From Flaccisagitta enflata (taxonomy: Eukaryota > Chaetognatha > Sagittoidea > Aphragmophora), in assembly GCA_965153355.1 (NCBI GenBank), contig OZ231126.1, forward strand, positions 44,454,001-44,518,000: a DNA stretch of 64,000 nucleotides, read 5' to 3'. Made by a program: the position numbers and the translations under genes. The notes below the pieces were generated by a model. The model was not told the DNA's origin, searched no databases, and worked only from the letters and a program-made list of their open reading frames with translations. Shown piece after piece: positions 1 to 21,822 of this stretch (positions are counted from its first letter, which is position 1; every line of letters starts with the position of its first letter).

Positions 1-14
1 TTTTAAGCATATCA

Positions 15-720
15 AACAAGTCATCCAAGGATCGCACATGGTCAGCTTTGAGAGATCAAGTAAAGAAGCAGGCCTGTATATAGTTCCACATTCCCACCCC
101 CGGTGGGGGAGGGGGGCAATTAATCAAAGGGTTGGGAGATGAAGAAGTAAACCTCAGGGGGAAATAAGAGAAAAAAAGAAAATTTGGGGAAAATAAAACT
201 TTTGGCAGTATCAAATTCTAAAAACTGATTGGTAAAACACAATTTAACACTGTTCAAACCTTAAAGCACTGTTTTATTGCCCCAATGGGAAGAAAATTAT
301 AGATTTTGTAATGCAACGCAACTTGTCACAGGGAAGAAAATCAAAGGCAAGGGGGGGGGTGGGGGGGGGGGGAAATTTATCAAAGGTCATGGAACTAACT
401 ATATACACCCCGGTAAAGAAGTGGAGTGAGATCAGGGCAGCGACCCCAACGAGCCGATATCCTTTAGAACACAGGGGAGAATTTCCAGATGTCCTGAGGG
501 GCATATTTTAGGCTTGGTTGAAGTCCTTAAAGGCGGAATTGAGGTCTGGGGGGCAGATTTCAGGCTTGAAGAATGGATTTGAGGGCTAGAGGGCAGGCTT
601 GAGGCTTAAAGGGCAGATTCGAAGCATAAAGGACTAATCAGAGGGCTTGGAGGGCTAAATTGAAATTTGGGAGGACTAATTTGAGGGCCAAAATCAGGCC
701 TGAAAGTGCTGAAATGAGGC
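15..720 (+). repeat. Fold-back repeat family FB, copy interrupted by hAT MITE
   Basis: It starts AACAAGTCATCCAAGGATCG, as at 37375, and continues after the MITE with GGAGTGAGATCAGGGCAGCG and GAACACAGGGGAGAATTTCC. The distal part (about 510-720) is a degenerate tandem of GAGGGC/CAGGCTTGAGG units. The right end is not defined. Confidence 0.6.
69..413 (+). mobile_element. hAT-type MITE, copy 1
   Basis: The terminal inverted repeats are CAGGCCTGTATATAGTT at the left and AACTATATACACCCC at the right. The 8-bp flanks TAAAGAAG (61-68 and 414-421) match exactly. It has no coding capacity. CAG termini with an 8-bp duplication are typical of hAT elements. It lies inside a fold-back repeat whose uninterrupted counterpart is at about 37430-37450. 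Confidence 0.85.
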
Positions 721-1141
721 CCCAATGGCCAACTACTATCTAGCTCATAAATATATCGACAAAATGGGAATTAGTTGGTCTATTGACATAGAATTGATAG
801 AAAAATCTTTAGAATCTATCAAATACTTAGTATTGCATATTTAGTTTTCAAAAATTATCTGAGTATGGATTTTCTAAGCATTCTAACACAAATTTATAGC
901 ATAAATGCATGGCAACTCTCCCCTCCTTGTGTGAATTTTAAGACCATTATCTAACAAATGGTGGGTCCTTCCTTTTGCTTCAATTGCAATCCAAATGACC
1001 CAGTGGGGTTGAAATTGACCACGAAAATATAGGAAGTGCTTGGCCTTGTATAGAGGACCAAAAGTAAGGTGAAAAAACCTCTAATCTACTCTGTCACTCA
1101 ATTCAGAAACTAAAAAGAAACAAGATGCATTATTTTTGCCA
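721..1141. other. AT-rich spacer, nothing recognised
   Basis: No ORF, repeat or RNA signal could be supported here. Confidence 0.4.
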
Positions 1142-1439
1142 TTTTTAGATGCGTCCGTCAGGAACGCATCTCTATAAGAGGGTCTGTCCGTCCGTCGGTC
1201 CGTCCGTCCGTCCGTCCGTCCGTCCATCGGTCGGTCCGTCCGTCACGCCTGTGCAAAAAACGCGTTTCTCGGCTGTTTTTGGCCACGGTGAGATCCTACA
1301 CTGAAACAAATGATCAACCAACATGTTTTGAGAGTATTTTCACCCGTCAGTTCGTGCATCTGTCTCTCCATACATATGTCACATGATCAATACACGCTGA
1401 GACACAGCCCGGACGCATCGTTGCCTGGTCGGGCTTGTT
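1142..1439 (-). mobile_element. Hairpin-ended element, subfamily B, full length
   Basis: Read on the minus strand it runs from AACAAGCCCGACCAGGCAAC to a 3' hairpin (stem GATGCGT/ACGCATC at 1148-1170) followed by CTAAAAAT. The subterminal motif GATGCGTCC (plus 1411-1419) is the reverse complement of the outer hairpin arm. TCCG repeats lie at about 1185-1240. Confidence 0.8.
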
Positions 1440-1637
1440 CAATTTGGGTATCAATTTTGTTTTGCTTGTCAGATCTAAATGCCTTGAGCTAAAATGATGT
1501 GGTTTGCTGCATTCAGTCAGAAATATAAAGTAGTCTCAGAATCTCACTGATTTTTATATGATTTTTTTTATTCTAAATAGAGTTATTGCTTTAAATGCTT
1601 GTCGATATATATATGAGCTAGATAGTAGCGAGGGGAA

Positions 1638-1757
1638 TGGGTGGATGGATGGACGGAGGGACAGATAGACAGAAGGGTGAACAGATGGATGGAAAGATGG
1701 ATGTCTTGATAAACCTTTGTGTCCTGTAGGATATCGGCCCTTGGGGCCGCTGCCCAT
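1638..1757 (-). repeat. Fragment of fold-back family FB
   Basis: Contains GTCCTGTAGGATATCGGCCC and GGGGCCGCTGCCC, the core module seen in the larger fold-back elements, next to GGAT/GGAC-rich sequence. Confidence 0.45.
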
Positions 1758-1907
1758 AAAGATTGCTTACTGAAAATGATTGTTAAGCTTCTATTTCCCT
1801 TCTGATTTCATCATTTTTTAGTTCAAGACCAAGGCCAACAGTTTACCTCTCTAAGGATTAAAGTTTTTGCAGTGTGAACATCCCTGTATGAGGGTACCGC
1901 TGAGCCA

Positions 1908-2056
1908 ACGCCGGATACACGGCCACCAGTTGCGGACGGGTGGGCAGGGGCGGAAATGCGCGTTTTCCCACTTTTCAACTCGAGCGTGACGGACCGACGG
2001 ACCGACGGACCGACGGACCGACCGACCGACGGACGGACAAAGCCTCTTATAGAGTT
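1908..2056 (+). mobile_element. Hairpin-ended element, subfamily C, 3' truncated
   Basis: Contains GCCGGATACACGGCCACC, GTTGCGGACGGGTGGGCAGG, ACGG/ACCG repeats and CCTCTTATAGAG. It breaks off where a GA/GAAA array begins, so the 3' hairpin is lost. Confidence 0.65.
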
Positions 2057-2069
2057 GAGAGAGAGAGAG

Positions 2070-2124
<55 letters not shown>

Positions 2125-2126
2125 GA
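2057..2126 (+). repeat. GA then GAAA microsatellite
   Basis: About nine GA units followed by about 15 GAAA units. Confidence 0.9.
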
Positions 2127-2375
2127 TTCAAATTACTTGTTGACTTGAAGTGCGCATGTGCTGATCGTCCGTCGGACAGCTCGACAAAAAATGGCGCGGA
2201 ATGGTAATTAGCATCTTTAGAAGGACTTTCACATATCGCCAAATGTCTTGTAGAAAAAAACACAACCAGACAGCGGTGCGTCTTGATCGCCTCTCTGTAT
2301 TTAGTGTGTTTAAAAATGAAATACGTGACATTTGCAGGAAGCGTTGAAAAGCAATAGTTGTCACGTGGAAACAAG

Positions 2376-2462
2376 AAATTGCGCCTTTTCACACAGTTCG
2401 ATTCCTGTATTACAAACGGACGGATGGATGGACTGACGGACGGACGGACAAAGCCTTGCAGC
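2376..2462 (+). mobile_element. Hairpin-ended element fragment
   Basis: Contains TTTTCACACAGTTCGATTCC, then GGAC/GGAT repeats and GACAAAGCCTTGCAGCAAAA. The terminal hairpin is reduced to TTGCAGCAA. Confidence 0.4.
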
Positions 2463-2731
2463 AAAAAAATGAAATGTGTTGTAACAGATAATAAGAATGA
2501 TAGAAGCACGGACAGACTGATGTACAGATGGACGGAAGATACATCAGACAAACCGTCGGACATTTTTAGACGTACAACTGAAAAGTAAAGAAAATGATGT
2601 GAGAATGAGGAAGCAAATGCTGCTACCGATTCTAACCGCGCCCTACATACATTCATCTCTTCTGAAGTGAAAACTGACAAGTCATTACAAAAAAGTAAAG
2701 ATAAGAATGAGACTAGGCTGATAGGAAGTCA

Positions 2732-2966
2732 AACAAGGCCGAATACACATGCAATCACTTGGGTTGAGCAGGAGAATTTGCTCAGGAATCATCCTGTCAG
2801 CTGTCGACCTACTTCGCATCATCAAAAAAAAAAAAAAAAAAGAAGCACACACACACAAAAAACAAACAAAAACAAAATAAAACATGTCCCTCACCTATGG
2901 ATCTACGGTCCTACCTACATACTAACAAATACAGCCTCTTATGCTATCACTTTGTAAGCGACTAGA
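2732..2966 (+). mobile_element. Decayed hairpin-ended element, subfamily A-like
   Basis: The left end AACAAGGCCGAATACAC and GGGTTGAGCAGGAG are recognisable, and the right end keeps CCTCTTATG and AGCGACTAGAA. Poly-A and CA runs (2823-2860) lie inside. Confidence 0.4.
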
Positions 2967-3118
2967 ACTGGGGGGGGGGGGGGTTCAGTAGAATAAAGTT
3001 TTAAAATGGTGATCAGAATTTTGAATGAAAAAAAGATATAAGATAAAAGATAGAGAGCACGCGGCCCTCTATGGGTATGAAAGGTTAGATCTATCATATC
3101 AACGCTAGAGAAAATTCA

Positions 3119-3500
3119 AACAAGGCCGGATAAACCAATAAGCAGTCCCTGGTGGGTGGGCTGGGGCAATAATGCGGGTAGGCAGGGGAAGTTACGCAAG
3201 TGGGCAGCACACTGGGCTGAAATCAACACCCAGCTGGACAAACAGGTCAAAACCACCAATCACCCAAAGACACCCTATGACACTGGGTAGAAATCACCAC
3301 CCAGCAGGATAAACTGGCCAAAACCACCAATCACCACTAAAACACCTTATCCCCCTTCCACACTGGGCTTATATCACCACCCAGCAGGACAAACCGGCCA
3401 AAACCACCAATCCCCAACCAGGCAGCCTACTCCCCTGAAGCTGTATGAGACAGGGCGCGGGTTTAAGTGGGACTGGACAGGGGCAGTAATGCTCAGAAAT
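3119..3500 (+). repeat. Element fragment with three tandem repeats of about 70-80 bp
   Basis: AACAAGGCCGGATAAACC at the start matches subfamily A. Three direct repeats begin at 3210, 3281 and 3361 with CACTGGG and share CACCCAGC and AAAACCACCAATC. GGACAGGGGCAGTAATGC follows near 3474. Confidence 0.55.
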
Positions 3501-3897
3501 AATGTTTTCATTAGATTTCGCGTCATCCGAATTTACGTTTTCCTTGCCTTCCTATATACATACGGTGCGAAACGTTGATCAAAAGTTTCAAACTATACAT
3601 TCTAATCTCTTGAGGTTGCCTCATCCACAACGTCAATATCGAATTTTGAGCAGGACCTCCACAGAAGAAAACAACTATTAATCAAGATCGGCCTGATCGA
3701 AACTGAAGTCGAGTTCATCCCTAAGAGAGCCTCGAGATTTGAAAACACCCCTTTGTTCCCCCCAAAAACCAACATGGCGGTAGGAAAAGCAGAGAATGAA
3801 TGAGAACTTTGGAACAGAATGAAAAAAAGAGAGAGAAAAACAACTCGGTATCAATAAGGAAGAGAAGAGAATTAGAATAGCATAAAAAGAGAAAAAA

Positions 3898-3925
3898 AAG
3901 TGTGTGTGTGCGTGTGTGAGAGAGA

Positions 3926-3975
<50 letters not shown>

Positions 3976-4230
3976 AAACAAAAAAAGAAAGAAACAAAGA
4001 AACAAAGAAAGACAGGAAGAAAGAAAGAAAGCAAAAATAAATAAGTAAATGAATGAATGAATGAATGAATGAATGAATGAATGAATGAATGAATGAGTAA
4101 AGGAATGAATGAAAGAATGAATGAATGGACAGCTAAATAAATGAATGAAGGAAAGATAGAGACAAACGACAAAGAAAGAAACAAGAAAAGAAAGAAAGAG
4201 ATGAAAGAAAAAAAAAGACAGAAAGGATCA
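3898..4230 (+). repeat. Composite TG, GA, GAAA and AATG microsatellites
   Basis: A GA run lies at about 3931-3970 and an AATG run at about 4046-4097, within purine-rich sequence. The long Ser/Leu/Phe reading frames on the other strand are repeat translation. Confidence 0.85.
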
Positions 4231-4515
4231 GAGAAAAAAACTGACACAAAGAAAGAAGGGAAAAAAGAGAAAAAAAAATACAGAAAGAAAGATACTAACT
4301 ATCAAAGATAGAGTGAGTACGGAACATAAAATAAGATATTGACGCAAAGACGGATAGTAGAAGTGATAGACGGATAGACAAGGTATGAAGAATAAAGAGA
4401 AAGTGGAAGCTGTTTCAAAGCTGAATTTTTGGCGGCGGAAATATGAGGCCGAAAAAGGTTTCCAACCTTAACAAGATTTTGGCTTTCTATCAAACTCAAA
4501 GCGCAATCTGTTGAA

Positions 4516-4518
<3 letters not shown>

Positions 4519-4588
<70 letters not shown>

Positions 4589-4628
4589 TAAAGACAGAGA
4601 CAGAGAGACAGAAAAAGACAGAGATAGG

Positions 4629-4662
<34 letters not shown>
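4519..4662 (+). repeat. GA then GACA microsatellite
   Basis: GA at about 4519-4571, imperfect GACAGA to about 4628, then a clean GACA run to 4662. Confidence 0.9.
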
Positions 4663-4776
4663 GCATTGGTAATGAACAATGATGATTTCCAAGATGCGAG
4701 TCAGACAGAAAGACATAAATCATTACCGGGTTTTCAAATTTTAAAATTTCAAACTAAAAGTAAAAAGAAATCTCTT

Positions 4777-5090
4777 CAGGGGTGTATATAGTTGAGCGGC
4801 TTTTGATTTTATTCCCCCCCCTGCCTTTGATTTTCTTCCCCGCGATGCGTCGCGTCGCATTACAAAATGTATGATTTTCTTCTCCACAAAGCAATAAAAC
4901 AGTATATTGTAGGTTAAAATAGTGTCAAACTGTGTTGTAGTAATCAAATTTTACCTTTTTTGGTACTACCAAAAGTGTTAAATCTTCAAAAATTTTCTTT
5001 TTTCTTTTTTTCATTCCCCATCTCCAAACCCTTTGATTTTATTCCCCCCCCACCGGGGGGGGGGGGAATGCTCAACTATATACAGGCCTG
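4777..5090 (-). mobile_element. hAT-type MITE, copy 2, with perfect 8-bp target duplication
   Basis: The terminal repeats are CAGGGGTGTATATAGTTGAG and its near complement CTCAACTATATACAGGCCTG. The flanks AATCTCTT (4769-4776 and 5091-5098) are identical. The interior has C-runs and G-runs (about 5043-5066) that could form a hairpin or a G-quadruplex. It has no ORF. Confidence 0.9.
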
Positions 5091-5338
5091 AATCTCTTTT
5101 AAGGCTTAAGATGCGGCAAGTTAGCAATTGGGCAATCCCACTATCCTAGGACCAGCTGAAAAAATCTGCGGGCAAGATTCACCGGGGCAGATCTTTCACA
5201 ATAATTTTGTAAGCAAGCATTTTGGCTCATAAACGCTGTACAACTGATCATGCATAAATTGCACAAATTACACAAATTACAATGTTTTTTTTTCTCATTC
5301 AAACAATAAACATTAAGTTGCTACGAATTGGACACAAG

Positions 5339-5421
5339 TAAGGAGACATATGACATGTGCAAAAAAAAGAAAAAAAAAAGAAATAGAAAAACATAGTCAT
5401 ATGTCATATGTGTCTCCTTTC
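5339..5421. repeat. Small inverted repeat (about 20-bp arms)
   Basis: AAGGAGACATATGACATG at the left pairs with CATATGTCATATGTGTCTCC at the right around an A-rich loop. Confidence 0.5.
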
Positions 5422-5934
5422 GTAAAAGGCACGATTGTGAGCTCCCTGATTATAAGTGTGTGATTGCTTCACTAGTCTTATGATTAGTTCTCAAATTTTC
5501 TAAAAGTATGATGCTTTCATCATGACTTGTAACTCATCACAACTCCAAACCCTCTCGATTCCATCCCCCTATTTTGATTGCCATTGTCACCTGAACTCCA
5601 TCATCCCCCCGTCGTAACGAGTCGTCACTACACGCTTGACTCATCTTTAAATCCCTTTCATGTCATTTTTTTCTCATTGCCAACTTAGGGACACCAACAG
5701 GATGTACAAAAAAAATCATGTGTATAATGTGTATACTATTGTATTTTTGCCAATTTCTTGAATACCCTGTTATTAACCCCCCGTCACCTTACGTTTAACT
5801 TGCCCTCGTCTTTTCTCCTGAGACTGACAATCTCCCATCGCTCTTTCTCACCCTTTAACATGACCACCCAAAAACTCCTTATCTTCACGCACCCGTCCAT
5901 AATCACCACCGCCTTCGCCGCCACCTACACCATT
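5422..5934. other. Gene 1 3' flank
   Basis: Contains no second gene. No clear AATAAA was found on the minus strand close to the stop, so the 3' UTR end is undefined. Confidence 0.3.
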
Positions 5935-13367
<7,433 letters not shown>

Positions 13368-13565
13368 TTGTCCGTATCACTGGATCTCTCCCTTCATTCG
13401 TTACTTTTCATTTTCTTTTCTCCTTCTCTGTTCATTTGTTTTCATTCATTTTCTCTTTTTCACTTCATTTGTGTTTCATTTAAGTTTTGTTCTCGGCTGA
13501 GATTTTTCGTTGAAAGGAAACGATGGAGGAAATAAAAGACCGGAATAAGAAAATCAAAAGAATGA

Positions 13566-14163
<598 letters not shown>

Positions 14164-14262
14164 TCTATGAATGGACGTCCAACGACGACCAACGGACTGA
14201 CCGACCGACGGACCGACAGACCAGCTGACATAGCGGTTATAGAGTAGCGTGCACTCTACTAA
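14164..14262 (+). mobile_element. Hairpin-ended element fragment
   Basis: ACGG/ACCG repeats followed by GACATAGCGGTTATAGAGTAG. A short inverted repeat AGAGTAGCGTGCACTCT lies at the end. Confidence 0.45.
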
Positions 14263-14279
14263 CAATTTTTTTCTGCCTT

Positions 14280-14501
14280 TCTCTCCATCCTTTTTTTGTC
14301 TGTCTGTTTGTTTATTTTTTGTTTGTCTGTTTATTTATTTATTCGTTTGTTTGTTTGTATCTTTCTTTCATTGTTTGTTTCTTTGTTTCTTTGTAATTTT
14401 TTTTTATTGCTTCCTTTCATCCCATCATTACAGATTGCTTTCTCTCTTTCTTGCGCTACTTTTTTATTCCCTTTCTTTCTTCCTTTCTTCCTTCCTTTCC
14501 T

Positions 14502-14577
<76 letters not shown>

Positions 14578-14600
14578 TCCTGTTTTATTTCTTTCTTTTC
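14280..14600 (+). repeat. T-rich tract with TTTC microsatellite
   Basis: A clean TTTC array spans about 14504-14580, preceded by degenerate TTTGTCTG repeats. Confidence 0.85.
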
Positions 14601-16832
<2,232 letters not shown>

Positions 16833-16835
16833 CTT

Positions 16836-17028
16836 TTTGGTCGCGTGCTGCATCATACCCTTTGTCCGGTCCTCAATCCGTCGGTCCGTCAGTCCGTCTG
16901 TAAATCAGTCACACTTTACTTTTTTGGGTTTTGCGGTCTATGGCCTCACTGCTCTGGCCAAGTGATCATACCTCATATACACTGCCCCTGCCCACACGCG
17001 ACTGGGGTAGCCGTGTATCCGGCCTTGT
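16836..17028 (-). mobile_element. Hairpin-ended element, subfamily A, 3' hairpin decayed
   Basis: The left end GGTCGCGTGCTGCATCAT has lost stem pairing. The body contains CACACTTTACTTTTTTGGGT and CTGGGGTAGCCGTGTATCCG, ending GGCCTTGTTT. Confidence 0.75.
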
Positions 17029-17186
17029 TTTTTCCTGTCCCTCAGCGCTCGGTGTCCGTAAACTCGAGGAAAAGGTCAAGGGAAATTTTGGATTTATTGA
17101 TTTTGATTTTGTTTTGAATCGCGTATCACTCATCCATAACATGCAACTTAATAATTCAATAACACACGGAAGGAGAAATATAATAT

Positions 17187-17534
17187 GTGAACCCCCTAAA
17201 ACTGCCTTTACTTAGATCAAACTACAGTGATAAATAATTAAAAAGATATTGCTAATTAAAGTTTGTTACTGTACAAATGGCGCTACCAGAGCGATTTTGC
17301 TATTTCCATTCCAGTCTCAAATTATGATATAAAATCCTTGATTTTATAAACTTTTGATAATAGTTAATTTTAGTGCTTTATTAAGCTATATCTTGACTTA
17401 AAAAGCAAAATTAAAAAATCGCTCAGGTGACGCCACTTGTATTGATATAAACATTCTACCTCTACCTTAAAAGTGTGTTTAATTTAATCGGCTAGAGCTG
17501 TAGGTGGGGTTGCTACAGTTTTCAGGGGGTTCAC
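17187..17534. mobile_element. TIR element (MITE), GTGAACCCCCT family
   Basis: The left end GTGAACCCCCTAAAACTG pairs with CAGTTTTCAGGGGGTTCAC at the right. It is related to 29648-30016 through GCTGTAGG...GCTACAGTTTT near the right end. Confidence 0.7.
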
Positions 17535-17685
17535 ACCTTATATTAACCTTTTCTCTGTAAAATGTTAAAGAGTTACATAAAATAAAGAATAAGTAAGTAA
17601 TGATACTCCTGAAATGTAGTCGGCATACAAATATGCCTCTCAAATATGTTTTTTAAGAAGGAACAGAGCTTGCAAAACAAAATCG

Positions 17686-17870
17686 AACAAGTGACGCGGG
17701 GGTCACAATATCGTTGCGGACGGGCCACCGGAGGAGTCTAACCCCCATCCACACCCCAAGCCCTACCCCCCATCTCCACACATACACGAAAACAACTAAA
17801 ACGCTCGTTTTCCCGTTTTTCGACTCGAACTTACGGACGGTCGTGCCGACGGACGAAGTCTCTTATAGAG
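17686..17870 (+). mobile_element. Hairpin-ended element, subfamily C, 3' hairpin lost
   Basis: AACAAGTGACGCGGGGGTCA, then GTTGCGGACGGGCC, and at the end GTCTCTTATAGAG. The usual terminal hairpin is replaced by AAAGAAG. Confidence 0.65.
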
Positions 17871-18231
17871 AAAGAAGAAAATTCTTTGATTTTGCACAAT
17901 GATCATCTTATTGTGAAATGTGAATTGTGTCTGGAAATCTACCCCTCTGTTCGCCCCTGATCAACCCCCTTGCCCCGCCCTATCGACACCGATTTTTGAC
18001 AGAGGCATTTAAAGATTTAAAGATTTAAAGATTCGGGGAGATTCTTTGATTCTCATTCGTGACAGCACCGTACCCAAGACTTCTTAAGTCACTCACTGGA
18101 CAGGGGCAGTTATCTAAGAGACCTAGGCACCGATATAGCAGGTTATAAAAGCATCGTCTCGTATATTCGACAAAAAAGTAAATTAAAAGTAAAGATTATC
18201 ATGCTTGCTCTGCTTGTTTATTTCCCCCTTT

Positions 18232-18452
18232 CTAGTCGCGGACATGCAACTCTATAAGAGGCTTTGTCCGTCCGTCCGTCTGTCCGTCCGTTGGTCTGTC
18301 CATCATGGTGATTGAGTTAAAAAGTGGGAAAATGTGCGTTTTCGATACTTTTTGTGTATGTTTGAGTGTTGGGGGTGGGTTGGGGTGTGGATGGGGGTTG
18401 GATGCCCCTGCCCACCCGTCCGCAACGATATTGTGACCCCGCGTCACTTGTT
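18232..18452 (-). mobile_element. Hairpin-ended element, subfamily C, full length
   Basis: The hairpin arm GTCGCGGAC is at 18235-18243 and the partner GTCCGCAAC at 18418-18426 (8 of 9). CTCTATAAGAGGCTTTGTCC and TCCG repeats follow the hairpin. The outer end is GCGTCACTTGTT. Confidence 0.8.
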
Positions 18453-18468
18453 CATTCTCTTGCTGGTA

Positions 18469-18512
<44 letters not shown>
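18469..18512 (+). repeat. GA/GACA microsatellite
   Basis: Ten GA units then about six GACA units. Confidence 0.85.
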
Positions 18513-18513
<1 letters not shown>

Positions 18514-19083
18514 CAGAAAGAGAGAGACGGAGACAGAAGAAAGACAAACGGAGACACACAGACAGACCGTCAGCAACAGAGCCTGATATGATGCAAATTG
18601 AAATAAAACGGGTATTTCACTTGGCGGTGAAGGGCGTCTCGCGCGATAAAACATTCGGCGTTGACGTAAGGACGCCAAAACCTTAGCCTAGGTCTTAACA
18701 TGAGGTTGAAGCCTGAATCCTAAGGTTGCAGCCTTACTGCCTTAAAGGTTGAAGGGCTTCGCTATCGAGCTAAAAAGATTTTCACATGAAAACGTGAAGG
18801 GCGCTCAGAAGTGAAAACGGGAGATGCAATCACATAACTTCTTTTTTTTCCACGTTGCCTGCTAATTCATAAAATGGATGAACTTTTGACACGACGCGTC
18901 GAGTATTGTTAATAATAAAAATTCCCAGGATGATGAATGGCGTTGATGCACATAATGAAACTCACGGGAAAAGAAATATGTGCCTGAGCATATGCTCATG
19001 CACACGCACACGCACATGCAAACGCGTGCACACACAGGCTGCACAATGGTGACAATATTGCTCGTGAACTTTGACACGCGATG
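18513..19083. other. Spacer, nothing recognised
   Basis: Includes short CCTTAAGGTTGAAG-like direct repeats (about 18680-18760) of unknown nature. Confidence 0.3.
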
Positions 19084-19369
19084 TTTAGATGCGTCCGCCA
19101 GGGTCTGTCCGTCGGACCGTCCGTCCTTTACCCCTGTGCAAAAACTGCGTTTTTCGGCTGTTTTTGGCCACGTTGAGATTCTATACTGAACTATATGATC
19201 GACAAACGCGTTTTGAGACCCTTCTTTGCTACCCTGTCGTTTCATCTGTGTGTTTGTTCATCTGTCTATCTGTCTATGTCACATGCTTGGCAGTGAGTTG
19301 GCACTAAATTGTAAATTCAATACACGCGGAGACACAGCCCGGACGCATCTTTACCAGGTCGGGCTAGTT
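19084..19369 (-). mobile_element. Hairpin-ended element, subfamily B, 3' hairpin arm deleted
   Basis: GATGCGTCCGCCAGGGTCTG at the left lacks the second arm and the CTCTATAAGAG box. The subterminal GGACGCATC is intact at 19341-19349. Confidence 0.75.
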
Positions 19370-19467
19370 TTCTCTTGACTGCTCCGACCGGGTTTTGAAA
19401 AATGTTCGCTGAACATCGAGCACACATTTTTTCTTCCAACGAATTGAGCATTCGTTCGTTAATACAT

Positions 19468-19716
19468 CCATTCATTCATTCATTCATTCATTCATTCATT
19501 CATTCATTCATTCATTCATTCATACATTCATTAATTCATTCATTCATTCATTCATTCATTCATTCATTCATTCATTCATTCATTTATTCATTCATTCATT
19601 CATTCTTTCATCCAATCATTCCCCCATTCATTCACTCATTCATTCATTCATTCATTCATTCATTCATTCATTCATTCATTCATTCATTCATTCATTCATT
19701 CATTCATTCATTCTTT
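19468..19716 (+). repeat. ATTC tetranucleotide array
   Basis: About 60 units with scattered variants. The open frame encoding IHSF repeats is a product of the array. Confidence 0.95.
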
Positions 19717-20113
19717 CATATCAGGTACCCACACTATCGTACATATCGATCCTTCATGTCTCATTCATATCGCACAGTGTAGTACTTACCAACTTCATCG
19801 TCATGGCTCCACGGTCACGGCCCAAATTCTGTGTGAACACGCTCATCAATTTGCTAGTTAACATCAGTTATCACTGACTGACGTTCTTACGAGGATTCTT
19901 GCCCCACAGAGGAATACGGAGTCTAGCCGATCGCTTAACGATCGACTTAGTGAAGTTTTTTGGAATTTCTGCATGTAATCGTCGATAGTAAACCTACATG
20001 TTTTCATGATCCTTTCCCCATTCAGTCACAGTGAGAAACTTTTCTTTTTGAGAATTGCGTTTTGAAGTAAAAACCCTCATTCAACGTAGTTTTGTTGCCA
20101 ATCGGCTTTCCAA
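19717..20113. other. Spacer, nothing recognised
   Basis: No ORF, RNA or repeat could be supported. Confidence 0.3.
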
Positions 20114-20129
20114 ATGTGTGTGTGTGTGT

Positions 20130-20179
<50 letters not shown>

Positions 20180-20183
20180 GCGT

Positions 20184-20235
<52 letters not shown>

Positions 20236-20250
20236 GTGTGTTTGCTATTA
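20114..20250 (+). repeat. TG microsatellite with CG variants
   Basis: GTGTGC variants appear in the middle and at the end. Confidence 0.95.
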
Positions 20251-20356
20251 ACTGGTGCGTGTGTATTTGTGCTTGTGTGTGTACGTGTGCTTGGAAAAAT
20301 ATTAACATCTGCTCTATGCCTTTGGGTGTGGAGTGGTGGCTGTGGATTTTGAAAAA

Positions 20357-20523
20357 AACAAGGCCGGATACACCGCAATCCAGTCACGGAAGGTTGGGCA
20401 GGAGCAGTAATGCAAAATCCGCTCGAAATTCAGAAAACTTCGTAACCAACTTACCGACCTACCGACCTACCAACCTACCGACCGACACAGCAAGGTGTAG
20501 AGTCGAGTGTCCGCGACTAAAAA
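20357..20523 (+). mobile_element. Hairpin-ended element, subfamily A-prime
   Basis: AACAAGGCCGGATACACCGC, GTCACGGAAGGTTGGGCAGG, CCGACCTA repeats, and the end GAGTCGAGTGTCCGCGACTA. The 5' motif and one stem position have decayed, mostly at CpG. Confidence 0.8.
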
Positions 20524-20749
20524 CAAGAATACCCTCCCAGTCAATATTCCTACTTTGATGTGTATCAAAGTTGCGCTTCTTGGGAGTGAAAAGATTCTTA
20601 CAAGCTTCCTTTCAAGAAGATGAATGCCTCAGTAAATATACAAAGAATCGCCTTTCGGAACGGGATGTTCTGCGGCATTCGCGTCCATTGACGGAAGAAA
20701 CGTTCGTCTACCATAAGTTCATATGAACTTATGTGATGTAATTAAAAAT

Positions 20750-20751
<2 letters not shown>

Positions 20752-20834
<83 letters not shown>
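20752..20834 (+). repeat. CT microsatellite
   Basis: About 40 pure CT units. Confidence 0.95.
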
Positions 20835-20837
<3 letters not shown>

Positions 20838-21680
20838 CCGATGGAGGCACCTTTTGGTGGGCGCGCCTGCACCTGAGTATTGGAGTTAAAGCGCCGAAAC
20901 TCACTCTAGGGTGTAGGTCTCAAACTGATGACCAGAAATTGGATATGTTAAAATATTCTAAAGAGAACTAAATTCTTTTCTAAATATGGCAAAGTACTTG
21001 ATACCCCTTCATGGTGACCTATCATCCCATGATATATCTTCTTGAAGATGAATTCCCATTCCTCCAATCATTAAGATTTCCCTTTAACACAAATTAGTAT
21101 AAATTGTCCATATTCCCACCCCCATAGTTTAATTGAAAGGAGGGGTAACAGCTAGGGAGTCGGATCCCCATAGTTCTGTTTTTTCAATTAGATTTAACCT
21201 TTGCTGAATTGACTACCCCTGTCAATGCCAGAAGTCAGCACTAACAACAATCCCTTAACCTAATAGCTATAATGGAGATTCATAATTGTTTGAGAGATAA
21301 GACAAAAGTCTTGTTTTCTGCATAAAAATTACTTATCCAAAGGTTTTGAATTCCAATAACCACTAAACTTAGGTCGTACCTAAAATTGGAGACGTAAGTA
21401 TATGAGTGGAAGCATATACTATACAGAAATGAGTAGCTTATGAATGTTTTATTTTACTTTTATATGTCAAGATTTTTTTCAATAACATTTTCCTATTTTG
21501 TAAGATACTTTTTGTTGCACATTTCATAAGATATCGGAGTGCGTGATGTCCTTTCTCATGGAGCAAAATTGTAACTAAATCCTTCTATCGACCACGGATA
21601 ATGCGCCGTTATTTAGGGATGCAGGTGTGAGAATATGGATAACATGATAAATATCTCGAACTGGAGGTACAGTTATAGAT
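20835..21680. other. AT-rich spacer, nothing recognised
   Basis: No credible ORF, structure or dispersed repeat seen. Confidence 0.35.
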
Positions 21681-21822
21681 CATCATCCGCCATCCGTCAT
21701 CACCATCATCAGCAGCATCTTATCATCAGCTATCATCATCAGCCATCATCATCATCATAATCATCATCATCATCATAATCATCATCATCAGTGACTTCAG
21801 TGACTTCAGTGACATCAGTGAC
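21681..21822 (+). repeat. ATC-rich imperfect trinucleotide region
   Basis: ATC/CATCAT repeats followed by four copies of GTGACTTCA/GTGACATCA. Confidence 0.75.

Noticed and set aside
19402-19782. IHSF-repeat protein
   Set aside because: It is a translation of the ATTC array.
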